A stretch of 24,135 nt of DNA from an uncultured Eubacteriales bacterium (GTDB taxonomy: Bacteria; Bacillota; Clostridia; Oscillospirales; Ruminococcaceae), in NCBI GenBank assembly GCA_900318545.1, contig ONLC01000009.1, positions 1 to 24,135 of the forward strand. Direction: 5' to 3'. Below, one piece after another: positions 7,262 to 14,593 of the stretch; position 1 is the stretch's first letter, and each line of letters opens with the position of its first letter. Under the pieces are notes generated by a model. The model worked only from the letters and a program-made list of their open reading frames with translations. It was not told the DNA's origin and made no database searches. Both the position numbers and the translations under genes were made by a program.

Positions 7262-8659
7262 TTATACAGGATGAACCTTGTTTTCAGCATCAGAATGCTT
7301 TGTATCAATGCCGTACTTACGATCTCTTCTCTCCTTGAAGAACTTAGGAGCAACCTTCGGGAACATAGCATAGGTGAGGATATCCTCTTCCTGCTCTGTC
7401 CACTCAGCAGCCTCTTTCTTCATAGTCTCAAACTCAGGCTCGAGGAGATCTGCAGGTCTGCAGGTGATAGGCTCTTCATCACCGAGAATCTTCTTCTGGA
7501 ACTCAGGATCTATAGCGACAGGAGTTTTACCGTACTCACCTTTAACCATACCTTTAAACTCCTTGGTGACAGTCTTGTATCTCTCACCCATGATAACATT
7601 GAACACAGCCTGTGTACCAACTATCTGAGAAGTAGGAGTAACAAGAGGAGGATAGCCCGAATCCTTTCTTACTCTCGGAACCTCCTTCAGAACTTCATCA
7701 AGTTGATCTGCTTTACCAGCCTGTTTAAGCTGAGACAGTAGATTTGAGAGCATTCCGCCGGGCACCTGATAAAGAAGTGCATTTGTATTAGTTGCAAGCA
7801 TCGAAGGATCAAGAAGACCGCTGTCTATGTACTTTTTACGAAGCTTCATAAAGTAATCTCTTATCTCATTGAGCTTAACAAGATCAAGACCGGTATCATA
7901 CTCTGTTCCCTGGAATGTAGCAACTATTGACTCAGTAGGCGCGTGAGATGTACCGAGTGCTAAAGGCGAAAGTGCAGTATCTACAGCATCAACACCTGCC
8001 TCAACAGCCTTGATAATACACATAGATGCAAGTCCCGATGTATAGTGAGTGTGAAGCTGTATCGGGATCTTTACAGCAGATTTCAGATCACGAACAAGGC
8101 TTTCAGCCTCATAAGGTGTAAGGAGAGCTGCCATATCCTTGATACAGATAGAGTCTGCACCTGCTTCCTCGATCTGCTTAGCATAGTTCATATAATACTC
8201 GTGAGTAAAGACCTCACCCAGTGTATAAGAAATAGCAACCTGAGCGTGTCCCTGCTCTTTCTTAGCAGCCTTGATAGCCGTCTGGAGATTTCTTATATCG
8301 TTAAGAGCATCAAATATCCTTATGATGTCGATACCATTTGCGATAGACTTCTGAACAAAATACTCGACCAGATCATCAGCATAGTGACGGTAACCGAGCA
8401 TATTCTGTCCTCTGAAGAGCATTTGGAGCTTTGTGTTCGGCATTTCTTTTCTGAGAATTCTCAGTCTCTCCCAAGGATCCTCATTAAGGAATCTTATACA
8501 GGAGTCAAAGGTAGCTCCGCCCCAGCATTCGGAAGAATAGAAACCAACTTTGTCTATCTCCGGGAGAATCTCCCTCATATCGTCCATAGACATTCTTGTA
8601 GCCAGAAGTGACTGATGAGCGTCACGAAGGACCGTCTCTGTTATTTTAAGCTTAGCCAT
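7262..8659 (-). CDS. oadA: OadA/PycB-type carboxyltransferase subunit (oxaloacetate/pyruvate side)
   Basis: Carboxyltransferase of the oxaloacetate decarboxylase alpha / pyruvate carboxylase B / transcarboxylase 5S family, moving a carboxyl group between oxaloacetate-pyruvate and biotin. The TIM barrel starts with ETVLRDAHQSLLATR (8-22, metal ligand D13). The likely modified lysine K174 is in CIKDMAALL, and metal ligands H203 and H205 are in QLHTHYTSG. A PYC/OADA conserved domain follows (about 280-460). The protein is 465 residues and lacks the C-terminal biotinyl domain of classical OadA; a separate carrier is encoded 27 bases upstream. Neither the sodium-pump subunit OadB nor a biotin carboxylase is encoded in this window. 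Start: AAAGGA about 12 bases before the ATG. The exact reaction, decarboxylase or transcarboxylase, is not settled by sequence. Confidence 0.92.
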   Translation of the reverse strand: MAKLKITETVLRDAHQSLLATRMSMDDMREILPEIDKVGFYSSECWGGATFDSCIRFLNEDPWERLRILRKEMPNTKLQMLFRGQNMLGYRHYADDLVEYFVQKSIANGIDIIRIFDALNDIRNLQTAIKAAKKEQGHAQVAISYTLGEVFTHEYYMNYAKQIEEAGADSICIKDMAALLTPYEAESLVRDLKSAVKIPIQLHTHYTSGLASMCIIKAVEAGVDAVDTALSPLALGTSHAPTESIVATFQGTEYDTGLDLVKLNEIRDYFMKLRKKYIDSGLLDPSMLATNTNALLYQVPGGMLSNLLSQLKQAGKADQLDEVLKEVPRVRKDSGYPPLVTPTSQIVGTQAVFNVIMGERYKTVTKEFKGMVKGEYGKTPVAIDPEFQKKILGDEEPITCRPADLLEPEFETMKKEAAEWTEQEEDILTYAMFPKVAPKFFKERRDRKYGIDTKHSDAENKVHPV

Positions 8660-8686
8660 TCAAACATTCAATCCTTTCCGATAAAA

Positions 8687-9055
8687 TCAGCCTATTACTG
8701 CAAGCACAGCACCTGTCTCAACAGCGGAGCCCTTTGTAGCGTTAATGCTGAGCACCTTGCCATCGCAGGGAGCGTTTACATCGTTTTCCATCTTCATAGC
8801 CTCAAGCACGCAGATGGCCTGACCGGACTTTACAGTATCACCTACAGCCACCTTGATATCAAGGATAGTGCCGGGCATAGGAGCTGTTACCTTAGTGCCG
8901 TCTGCAACAGGAGCCGCCTTTGCAGGAGCTGGTGCAGCAGCAGGTGCAGGAGCTGCAGCAGCGGCAGCAGCAACAGCAGGTGCAGAGCCGGCATCTACTT
9001 CTTCAACTGCAACGTCATAAGCCTTACCATTTACGGTTATGTTATATCTTTTCAT
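8687..9055 (-). CDS. Biotin carboxyl carrier protein
   Basis: A 122-residue carrier that shuttles carboxybiotin between two carboxyltransferase sites. Residues 1-20 are a short beta segment, 21-50 a flexible Ala/Pro-rich linker, and 53-122 a biotinyl domain with the canonical EAMKM motif. The biotinylated lysine is K88, 34 residues from the C terminus as is usual. It lies between the PccB-like and OadA-like subunits, matching the 1.3S subunit of a transcarboxylase or the gamma subunit of a decarboxylase. BirA (4626-5600) is the candidate modifying enzyme. Start: a weak SD, GGTGG, 9 bases before the ATG. Confidence 0.94.
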   Translation of the reverse strand: MKRYNITVNGKAYDVAVEEVDAGSAPAVAAAAAAAPAPAAAPAPAKAAPVADGTKVTAPMPGTILDIKVAVGDTVKSGQAICVLEAMKMENDVNAPCDGKVLSINATKGSAVETGAVLAVIG

Positions 9056-9088
9056 AATTAAAAACCACCAATCTGTATTATTTACTAA

Positions 9089-10471
9089 TTAAAGCTGGAT
9101 ATTACTGTGCTTCTTGGGAAGCCTTGAAACTCTCTTGCCTGCAAGGATATCAAGCGAATCTATAATAAGCTTTCTCAGCTGTGAAGACTCAGCGATACCG
9201 TCAATGATGCCGTTTGCAGCAGCATTTGCAGCACTTGCCTCAGTTTTTTCAAAGCGGATTGCAAGCTCTGCTCTCTTAACACTCAGATCCTCAGCACCCT
9301 TAAGCTCATCATGCTCCATAAACTCGACTGCAGTAACAGGTGCAAGTGCCGAGATTATCGCAGAGCTCAGTGCATAAGACAAGTCAGCGTTTGCACCCTT
9401 CCCTGCAAGTGCGATAAATGCAGGTCCGTAAGCATTGCCTGTAACTACAGAGATCTTAACCGTAGTTGCCTCAGCATAAGCGTGACAAAGCTTGGACATA
9501 GCTCTTACAGCACCCTGTGCCTCTGTCTTTTCATCTGACTCAAAGCCCTCGGTATCAACAAGCGTGATAACAGGAACTGAGAACGAATCACAAAGTCTTA
9601 CAAACTTAGCTATTTTTGTGCAATCATCAGCAGTAAGCTTATCTTTAGTTTTATTGGTAGCCGCAATACCTACAGCAGCACCGTTCACGCTTGCAAAAGC
9701 AGTATATGATGCTTTTCCGAACTCAGCAAAGAGCTCAATAACGCTGTCAGCATCAGCAATTGCCTTTGCAGCACTTTCAGCGTCCTCAGCATAAACAGTC
9801 TCAGGCTCTGCAAATTCATACATAGGAGCAGGCGACAGGTTGTTCTGAGGCAGCTTTGAAAGAAGCTTTGCAGCTGTCTCCATAGCAGACTTGTCATCTG
9901 CACAAATAACAGCAGCAGTTCCGTTAGCCGCTGCCTTCTTAGCTGATGACTCATCATCAGAGTTCACAGCCACGAACATTGAAGCTCCCTCAGCCATAAT
10001 TGTAATGTCAGCAGTCTGGGCGAGCATAGCAGCACAGCCTGCACAAGTACCTGCAACTACAGCTATCTGAAGTACAACACCCGAAAGATTAGAAGCCTGA
10101 GCAAGCAGCTCACCGTACGCACTCAAAGCCTTTGAGCCGTCACTTACATCAGCTCCGAAAGAATCATAAACAGCAACAACAGGAACACCGGTTTTAGCTG
10201 CAAGATCATAAACCTTTGAGATCTTTCTTGACTGAGCCTCAGTCATAGCGCCGTTTTTAACACTTATGTCCTGAGAAAAAGCATATACAGGATTGCCGTC
10301 AACGTAGCCAAAAGCTGTGATAACGCCTGTAAGCTCACCGCCGACTGATGCATAAGCATCAAGCTCTGTAAAGCTTCCCTCATCGAACAGATATGTAAGT
10401 CTTTTTCTTGCGTCGCTGTCAGCAAAGGCCTTTGCTTTCAGCTCTTCAAGATTTGCAAATGTATCAGACAT
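9089..10471 (-). CDS. PccB/MmdA-type acyl-CoA carboxyltransferase subunit (divergent)
   Basis: Member of the carboxyltransferase family of propionyl-CoA carboxylase beta, methylmalonyl-CoA decarboxylase alpha and transcarboxylase 12S. Both crotonase-like halves are visible. The N half has RLTYLFDEGSF (24-34), FSQDISVKNGAMTEAQSRKI (69-88) and GTCAGCAAML (141-150). The C half has VRLCDSFSVPVITLVDTEGF and ends with PKKHSNIQL, matching the family's PKKHGNIPL-type tail. At 460 residues it is about 50 shorter than usual, missing the N-terminal lead-in. Several normally fixed glycine motifs are altered: DSFGAD where GGAR is expected, GTCAGCA for GPCAGGA, and NAYGPAF for KAYGGAY. It is the first gene of the operon, with GGAGG 7 bases before the ATG. 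The acyl-CoA substrate is not predictable. Confidence 0.88.
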   Translation of the reverse strand: MSDTFANLEELKAKAFADSDARKRLTYLFDEGSFTELDAYASVGGELTGVITAFGYVDGNPVYAFSQDISVKNGAMTEAQSRKISKVYDLAAKTGVPVVAVYDSFGADVSDGSKALSAYGELLAQASNLSGVVLQIAVVAGTCAGCAAMLAQTADITIMAEGASMFVAVNSDDESSAKKAAANGTAAVICADDKSAMETAAKLLSKLPQNNLSPAPMYEFAEPETVYAEDAESAAKAIADADSVIELFAEFGKASYTAFASVNGAAVGIAATNKTKDKLTADDCTKIAKFVRLCDSFSVPVITLVDTEGFESDEKTEAQGAVRAMSKLCHAYAEATTVKISVVTGNAYGPAFIALAGKGANADLSYALSSAIISALAPVTAVEFMEHDELKGAEDLSVKRAELAIRFEKTEASAANAAANGIIDGIAESSQLRKLIIDSLDILAGKRVSRLPKKHSNIQL

Positions 10472-10517
10472 ACAATTTCCTCCATTCAGTAAATAATAAT
10501 CAAAATATACACATATT

Positions 10518-10546
10518 ATTATACTATTTTTTTCGCAGTTTTACAA
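10518..10546 (-). promoter_or_regulatory. Promoter of the biotin-enzyme operon
   Basis: On the minus strand, TTGTAA (10541-10546), a 17-base spacer and TATAAT (10518-10523), about 46 bases before the PccB-like start codon. Confidence 0.7.
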
Positions 10547-10621
10547 GACATATTTTTAATTTATCGTTATTATTTACTTTTTAGTAATAATTAGAAAACA
10601 TTTTAGAAAAAGCACTCAAAA

Positions 10622-10643
10622 AAGAGCGGCATCAACCGCTCTT
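10622..10643 (-). terminator. Terminator overlapping the end of rluB
   Basis: Stem AAGAGCGG (10622-10629)/CCGCTCTT (10636-10643) with a 6-base loop, followed on the minus strand by a T run (10617-10623). The rluB stop codon (10632-10634) lies in the loop, so the last coding bases form one arm of the terminator. Confidence 0.8.
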
Positions 10644-11375
10644 AGATGATTTCTGCATAGCTGTTCTGATAGCCCTAAGCTCATCAGGTTTAAGCTCTCT
10701 GTACTCCCCGGGTTTAAGCATACCAAGCTTCAGCGGTCCGACAGATGTTCTTTTAAGCCTTGCAACCTCAAGACCGACTGCCTCGCACATTCTTCTGATC
10801 TGCCTGTTCCTGCCCTCATGTATAGTCATCTGAAGCACTACCCTTCCGGGCTGTTTGTCAAGCACAACTACTGAACACTCAGCAGTCATTTTACCGTCAA
10901 GCTCCACTCCCAATGCAAGCTTTATAAGCTGTTCATCGTTTATATCGGGTCTGACAGTTACCCTATAGGTCTTTGAAACATGGTGCGACGGATGCATTAT
11001 ATCATTTGCAAATTCACCGTCATTTGTAAGCAGAAGCAGACCTTCGGAATTCTTATCAAGCCTGCCGACAGGGTATACTCTGTCATTCATACCTTTAAGA
11101 AGGTCGGTAACACATTTTCTGTCGTGCTCGTCACTCATAGTTGTAACGTAGCCTCTGGGCTTGTGCATCATTATGTAATAGAGCCGTCTTTTTCTGACTG
11201 CTCCGATTTTTACGCCGTCAACAGTGATAATATCCTTATCAGGAAGTGCCTTATCGCCAAGAGTGCATTTCCTTCCGTTTACGAGCACTCTTCCGCTTTC
11301 TATATACTCCTCAGCCTTACGTCTGGAGCATAAGCCGCTGTCGGCAATTATCTTTTGAATACGAACCTTTTCCAT
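10632..11375 (-). CDS. rluB: RsuA/RluB-family rRNA pseudouridine synthase
   Basis: Isomerises a specific uridine in rRNA, by family most likely in 23S. The 247 residues contain an N-terminal S4 RNA-binding domain (about 5-50, with QKIIADSGLCSRRKAEEYIESGRVLVNG-type spacing) and the catalytic domain with GRLDKNSEGLLLLTNDG, where D107 is the catalytic aspartate. The EGRNRQIRRMCEAVG motif follows near 184-198. Start: GAGG 5 bases before the ATG. Last gene of the scpA-scpB-DUF2953-gerW-dac-rluB run, its common place in Clostridia. RluB rather than RsuA is inferred from that gene order. Confidence 0.92.
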   Translation of the reverse strand: MEKVRIQKIIADSGLCSRRKAEEYIESGRVLVNGRKCTLGDKALPDKDIITVDGVKIGAVRKRRLYYIMMHKPRGYVTTMSDEHDRKCVTDLLKGMNDRVYPVGRLDKNSEGLLLLTNDGEFANDIMHPSHHVSKTYRVTVRPDINDEQLIKLALGVELDGKMTAECSVVVLDKQPGRVVLQMTIHEGRNRQIRRMCEAVGLEVARLKRTSVGPLKLGMLKPGEYRELKPDELRAIRTAMQKSSKSG

Positions 11376-11411
11376 ACTAACCTCACTAAGTTGTCCGTTT
11401 TTTTGTACACA

Positions 11412-12542
11412 TCAGAATACGAACTCTAATATATCCCATATTTTCTTCAAAAAGCCGGACTTGCTTTTTGAATCTTTTATTTTAATGCTTTCATCTGCCA
11501 GCACAGGTGCTCTTGCGATCTCTTTTCCGTCCGAAGTATAAACTACTGTCCCTACGGCAACCCCTGCTTTTACAGGTGCATACACAAAGGGCTGAACATA
11601 GACCTCAGCCTTTAGCTTTTCCGATACCCCTCTGAGAAGTGTCATTGATCTATCAGACACCGTACAGCGAATCCTTTCGCTAGCACCTCCGACGACAGGT
11701 ATCTCCAGCTTTTTTCCGCTCTCCGACAGATGCACTTCAACATAGTAATTGAAGCAGTGATCATAAAGTGCCTTATGGTCGTCCCAGTCACTTCGGTCAT
11801 TCAGGGTAACACAAATCAGAGTTTTCCCCTTACGCTGACAAGCCGAAACAAGGCATCTTCCTGCCTTATCTGTAAAGCCTGTTTTTACACCTACAACACC
11901 GTCACAATCACCAAGAAGCTTATTGGTATTATAAAGCGTTCTCTTCTCACCGTTGATATCGATCGAGATTGAAGACTCGCAACAGATAGCTGCAAAGTCC
12001 TCATTTTTAAGAGCTTCAGAAGCAAGCCTTGCCATATCGTATGCTGTAGAGTAATGCTCATCAGTGTAGTCATCAAGACCTGAGGGCGTTACAAAGTGCG
12101 TGTCAGCAAGCCCAAGCTCTGATGCCTTTTCATTCATAAGATCAACGAACTTATCCACCGAGCCTGCTATCCGTACAGCCGCTGCATTTGCAGCATCATT
12201 TCCGCTTGGCAGCAGCATTCCGACACAAAGCTTTCTCAGCGTGACTTTGTCTCCGTCTTTGAGACCCATAGAAGAGCCCTCAACCTTTATCGCATTACTG
12301 TCAACAACAAATTCTTTATCAATATCATTACGCTCCAAAGCAATAAGAGCAGACATTATCTTTGTAGTGCTTGCCATAGGGAGTCTTTGTTTTTCATTTT
12401 TCCCAAAAAGCACTTCTCCGCTGTCAGCATCTATAACAATAGCTGACTTGGCACCGATTTCTCTCAGTTCAACGGCATCAGCATCGAAACACAGTAACGG
12501 AACAAACAGTAAAAGCGATATCAAGGCTGACAGAATTTTCAT
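11412..12542 (-). CDS. D-alanyl-D-alanine carboxypeptidase (DacF/PBP5 family)
   Basis: Low-molecular-mass penicillin-binding protein of the peptidase S11 family that trims the terminal D-Ala of peptidoglycan stem peptides. Signs: a signal peptide (about 1-23); the serine-peptidase triads S58-T-T-K61, S113-G-N115 and K220-T-G222; then a beta-rich C-terminal domain and a terminal helix (KKIWDILEFVF) that may touch the membrane. The 376 residues are normal for DacF/DacB. The gene follows gerW, which together with DUF2953 points to the sporulation-associated DacF branch, but that is inference. The ATG at 12542 is preceded by AAAGGG, 9 bases away. That SD is one arm of an inverted repeat (12548-12594) and may be masked. 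Confidence 0.93.
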   Translation of the reverse strand: MKILSALISLLLFVPLLCFDADAVELREIGAKSAIVIDADSGEVLFGKNEKQRLPMASTTKIMSALIALERNDIDKEFVVDSNAIKVEGSSMGLKDGDKVTLRKLCVGMLLPSGNDAANAAAVRIAGSVDKFVDLMNEKASELGLADTHFVTPSGLDDYTDEHYSTAYDMARLASEALKNEDFAAICCESSISIDINGEKRTLYNTNKLLGDCDGVVGVKTGFTDKAGRCLVSACQRKGKTLICVTLNDRSDWDDHKALYDHCFNYYVEVHLSESGKKLEIPVVGGASERIRCTVSDRSMTLLRGVSEKLKAEVYVQPFVYAPVKAGVAVGTVVYTSDGKEIARAPVLADESIKIKDSKSKSGFLKKIWDILEFVF

Positions 12543-12547
12543 AAAAA

Positions 12548-12594
12548 CACACCCTTTGTAATTATCTATAGAAATAGTATACGCAAAGGGCGTG
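12548..12594 (-). promoter_or_regulatory. Long-range hairpin masking the carboxypeptidase SD
   Basis: In the minus-strand transcript CACGCCCUUUG (12584-12594) can pair over 11 positions, one a G-U, with CAAAGGGUGUG (12548-12558), across a 25-base loop that contains a small CUAU/AUAG helix. The second arm holds the AAAGGG SD of the carboxypeptidase gene and is followed by UUUUU and then the AUG. It could dampen translation of the gene or act as a partial terminator after gerW. Confidence 0.55.
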
Positions 12595-12608
12595 AAAAAA
12601 TTCAGGTA

Positions 12609-12992
12609 TTATTCTTCGTCAGAAGAGGATCTCTTATCAAGAAAATCCTTAACCTTATCAATAACATCGGGAACCATATTTACTATAGCATTCTCCTTAG
12701 GCGCATTAGCCGTAAGCTGCAGAAGCTTGACCTCGCCCTGATAAATAGCGATGAACGCAACAGGTGTGATAGTAATACCTGCACCCGAGCCGCCTCCGAA
12801 ATTTCCGGAAGCTTTGGTAGGCAGGTCAGAGCCGCCTGATGCAAAGCCTACAGATACCTTAGATACCGGAATGATCGTTGTACCATCAGCAGTAACAACA
12901 GGCTTTCCTACGATAGTTTCCGAATCTACAAGCTCTCTGATCTTTTCAGTCGCAGTTTTTACCAGAGATTCGATCTTGCTGTTTTCATTCAT
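12609..12992 (-). CDS. GerW/YtfJ-family sporulation protein
   Basis: Small cytoplasmic-looking protein of the GerW (B. subtilis YtfJ) family, linked in Bacillus to spore coat or cortex assembly and germination; its biochemical role is not known. The 127 residues show the family layout: an N-terminal helix (1-25), the conserved IVGKPVVTADGTTIIPVSKVSVGFASGG (28-55), then a Gly-rich stretch (GNFGGGSGAGITITPVAFIAI, 63-83) and an acidic helical tail. It lies directly after the DUF2953 gene, as ytfJ follows ytfI in Bacillus. Start: AAGGTTG about 9 bases before the ATG. Its presence does not prove that the organism sporulates. Confidence 0.9.
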   Translation of the reverse strand: MNENSKIESLVKTATEKIRELVDSETIVGKPVVTADGTTIIPVSKVSVGFASGGSDLPTKASGNFGGGSGAGITITPVAFIAIYQGEVKLLQLTANAPKENAIVNMVPDVIDKVKDFLDKRSSSDEE

Positions 12993-13031
12993 TTTTCATC
13001 AACCTTTCTTATATAATCAATTATTAACTTA

Positions 13032-13994
13032 TTATACAGCCGCAGCTGCAGCCTTTTCGGCTTGCTTGCTAGCTTTCTTCTCAGCTTTCTGTGCTTTCTT
13101 ACGCTCTCTTCGTCTCTTCCACCAGCCGGGCAGGAACAATCTGAGCACTTTGATGCCATAACAGAATGTAGAAGCTATTACCGAGCTGGGTCTTACGCAG
13201 ACTCGGGTCTTTACGTGGAATTCAAGCTTCTTTTCGAAAAAACCGCAGTTGATGTCGGCTCTTTTGAGCTTAACCGTGAAAATCACACCAAGCAGACTCA
13301 ATACGTTAAATACTATCGGGTGGAGCTTTCCATAGAAGATCGCAGACTCGCCGGGATCTTCTTTAGCTGTATAAATATCAATCTCCAGCCGCTTGAAACG
13401 TATCTTTTTAAGTATCTTCCTGACAAACTTCAAGGTAGGCGGTATAAAGGGCTTAAAAAACTCGTATTTGGCTTTCAGCTTATCGAGCTTGCTGCCGCCC
13501 GTTTTTTTCTCAGCTTTGTTAAGAGCCTTTTGCTCCCTTTCGAGCTGCTTTTCAAGCTTTTTCTTTTCTTTAAGTGCCTTCTTTTCTTCCTTAGTCAACG
13601 GCTTCTTCTGAACCTGTTCCCGACCCTCTTCGGTCAGCTCCTCAGATACCTGAACAGGCTCTGAGCCATCTACGGCAGCCTCACTCTCTTCCTCATCGAG
13701 CTTGTCCAGCTCCTCAAGCTCTATCGTCAGGCTGTCCTCGAACTGCTTTTCACTTTGTGCAGACTTCTCTTTAGGCTCCTCCGCCAAAGCATCATCATAA
13801 GGAGATTTTTCCGTTGTCTTTTTCTTCTTCATATCAGAAGTATTAAGCTTAAACACAGTAAAGAACAGATACTTTACCTTGATATCAGCACCCTGATTGC
13901 CTGCATCTACATATATCCTCGCAGAAAAATGGAGCAGAATAACTATAAGGGCAATAATACCAAGTATTATCCATAATACGATTATAGCTATCAA
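13032..13994 (-). CDS. DUF2953 (YtfI-like) membrane-anchored protein
   Basis: A 320-residue protein with one strongly hydrophobic N-terminal helix (about 1-23), a beta-like segment (ARIYVDAGNQGADIKVKYLFF), a long acidic then lysine-rich middle (about 55-170, likely coiled coil and disordered) and a C-terminal DUF2953 region with RFKRLEIDIYTAKEDPGESAIFYGKL and RADINCGFF. The tail is Lys/Ala-rich. Function unknown; the family is regularly found beside gerW in spore-forming Firmicutes. The start is doubtful. The listed start is a TTG that directly abuts its SD (AAAGGGG, spacing 0). The codon at normal spacing (9 bases) is an ATA at 13985, and no ATG or GTG exists nearby in frame. Confidence 0.8.
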   Translation of the reverse strand: MIAIIVLWIILGIIALIVILLHFSARIYVDAGNQGADIKVKYLFFTVFKLNTSDMKKKKTTEKSPYDDALAEEPKEKSAQSEKQFEDSLTIELEELDKLDEEESEAAVDGSEPVQVSEELTEEGREQVQKKPLTKEEKKALKEKKKLEKQLEREQKALNKAEKKTGGSKLDKLKAKYEFFKPFIPPTLKFVRKILKKIRFKRLEIDIYTAKEDPGESAIFYGKLHPIVFNVLSLLGVIFTVKLKRADINCGFFEKKLEFHVKTRVCVRPSSVIASTFCYGIKVLRLFLPGWWKRRRERKKAQKAEKKASKQAEKAAAAAV

Positions 13995-14013
13995 CCCCTT
14001 TCATTCTCTGCTT

Positions 14014-14583
14014 TTATTCTTCCTGAGCTTTCTCCTCATTTTCAAGGAGCTCATCAAAGGTTATCTGCTCCTTTTGTTCCGGGAGCTCGGGCAGGTCTTT
14101 TACTGAGGAAAGCTTGAACGCTCTCAGAAACACATCCGTAGTTTTATAAGCTATCGGTCTGCCCGGAAGATCAAGTCTGCCCGCCTCAGCTAAGAGCCCC
14201 TTCTCTACAAGCGAATTAACAACACCGGAGGAATCAACTCCCCTTACCTGCTCTACAAAGCCCTTTGTAACCGGCTGATTATACGCAACTATAGTAAGAG
14301 CCTCCATCGCAGCAGGAGAAAGAGCAGAATTCTTCTTTATCTCCAATGCAGCCTTTATATAAGGTGCAAACTCCTCTTTAGCAGCGAGCTGATATGCATT
14401 TTCAAGCTTCAGAAGAGTAATAGCTGAATCCTCAGCTGAATACTTATCTTTCAGCCTTTCTATAGCCTCATCAAGCTCCTGCTTGGTGACCGATGCTGCT
14501 TCGCTGAGCTTTTCTTCCTCGATCGGCTCACCCGATGCAAAGAGAATAGCCTCGATAACAGCCGTTATATTTGAATTATCCAT
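14014..14583 (-). CDS. scpB: Segregation and condensation protein B
   Basis: Kleisin-interacting subunit of the SMC-ScpA-ScpB condensin that organises and segregates the chromosome. The 189 residues hold two winged-helix domains. The N-terminal one begins with IEAILFASGEPI (10-21). The second contains TIVAYNQPVTKGFVEQVRGVDSSGVVNSLVEKGLL and the GRLDLPGRPIAYKTTDVFLRAF segment typical of ScpB. Start: GAGG 5 bases before the ATG. It starts 10 bases after the scpA stop, so the two are co-translated partners. Confidence 0.95.
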   Translation of the reverse strand: MDNSNITAVIEAILFASGEPIEEEKLSEAASVTKQELDEAIERLKDKYSAEDSAITLLKLENAYQLAAKEEFAPYIKAALEIKKNSALSPAAMEALTIVAYNQPVTKGFVEQVRGVDSSGVVNSLVEKGLLAEAGRLDLPGRPIAYKTTDVFLRAFKLSSVKDLPELPEQKEQITFDELLENEEKAQEE

Positions 14584-14593
14584 AATTACCTCT

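Noticed and set aside
8045..8611. A 188-residue plus-strand frame opposite the OadA-like gene
   Set aside because: It mirrors a well-supported enzyme gene, lacks a ribosome binding site and shows no recognisable motif.
13062..13664. A 200-residue plus-strand frame opposite the DUF2953 gene
   Set aside because: Phe/Leu-rich translation of the antisense of Lys/Glu codons, a typical shadow frame.
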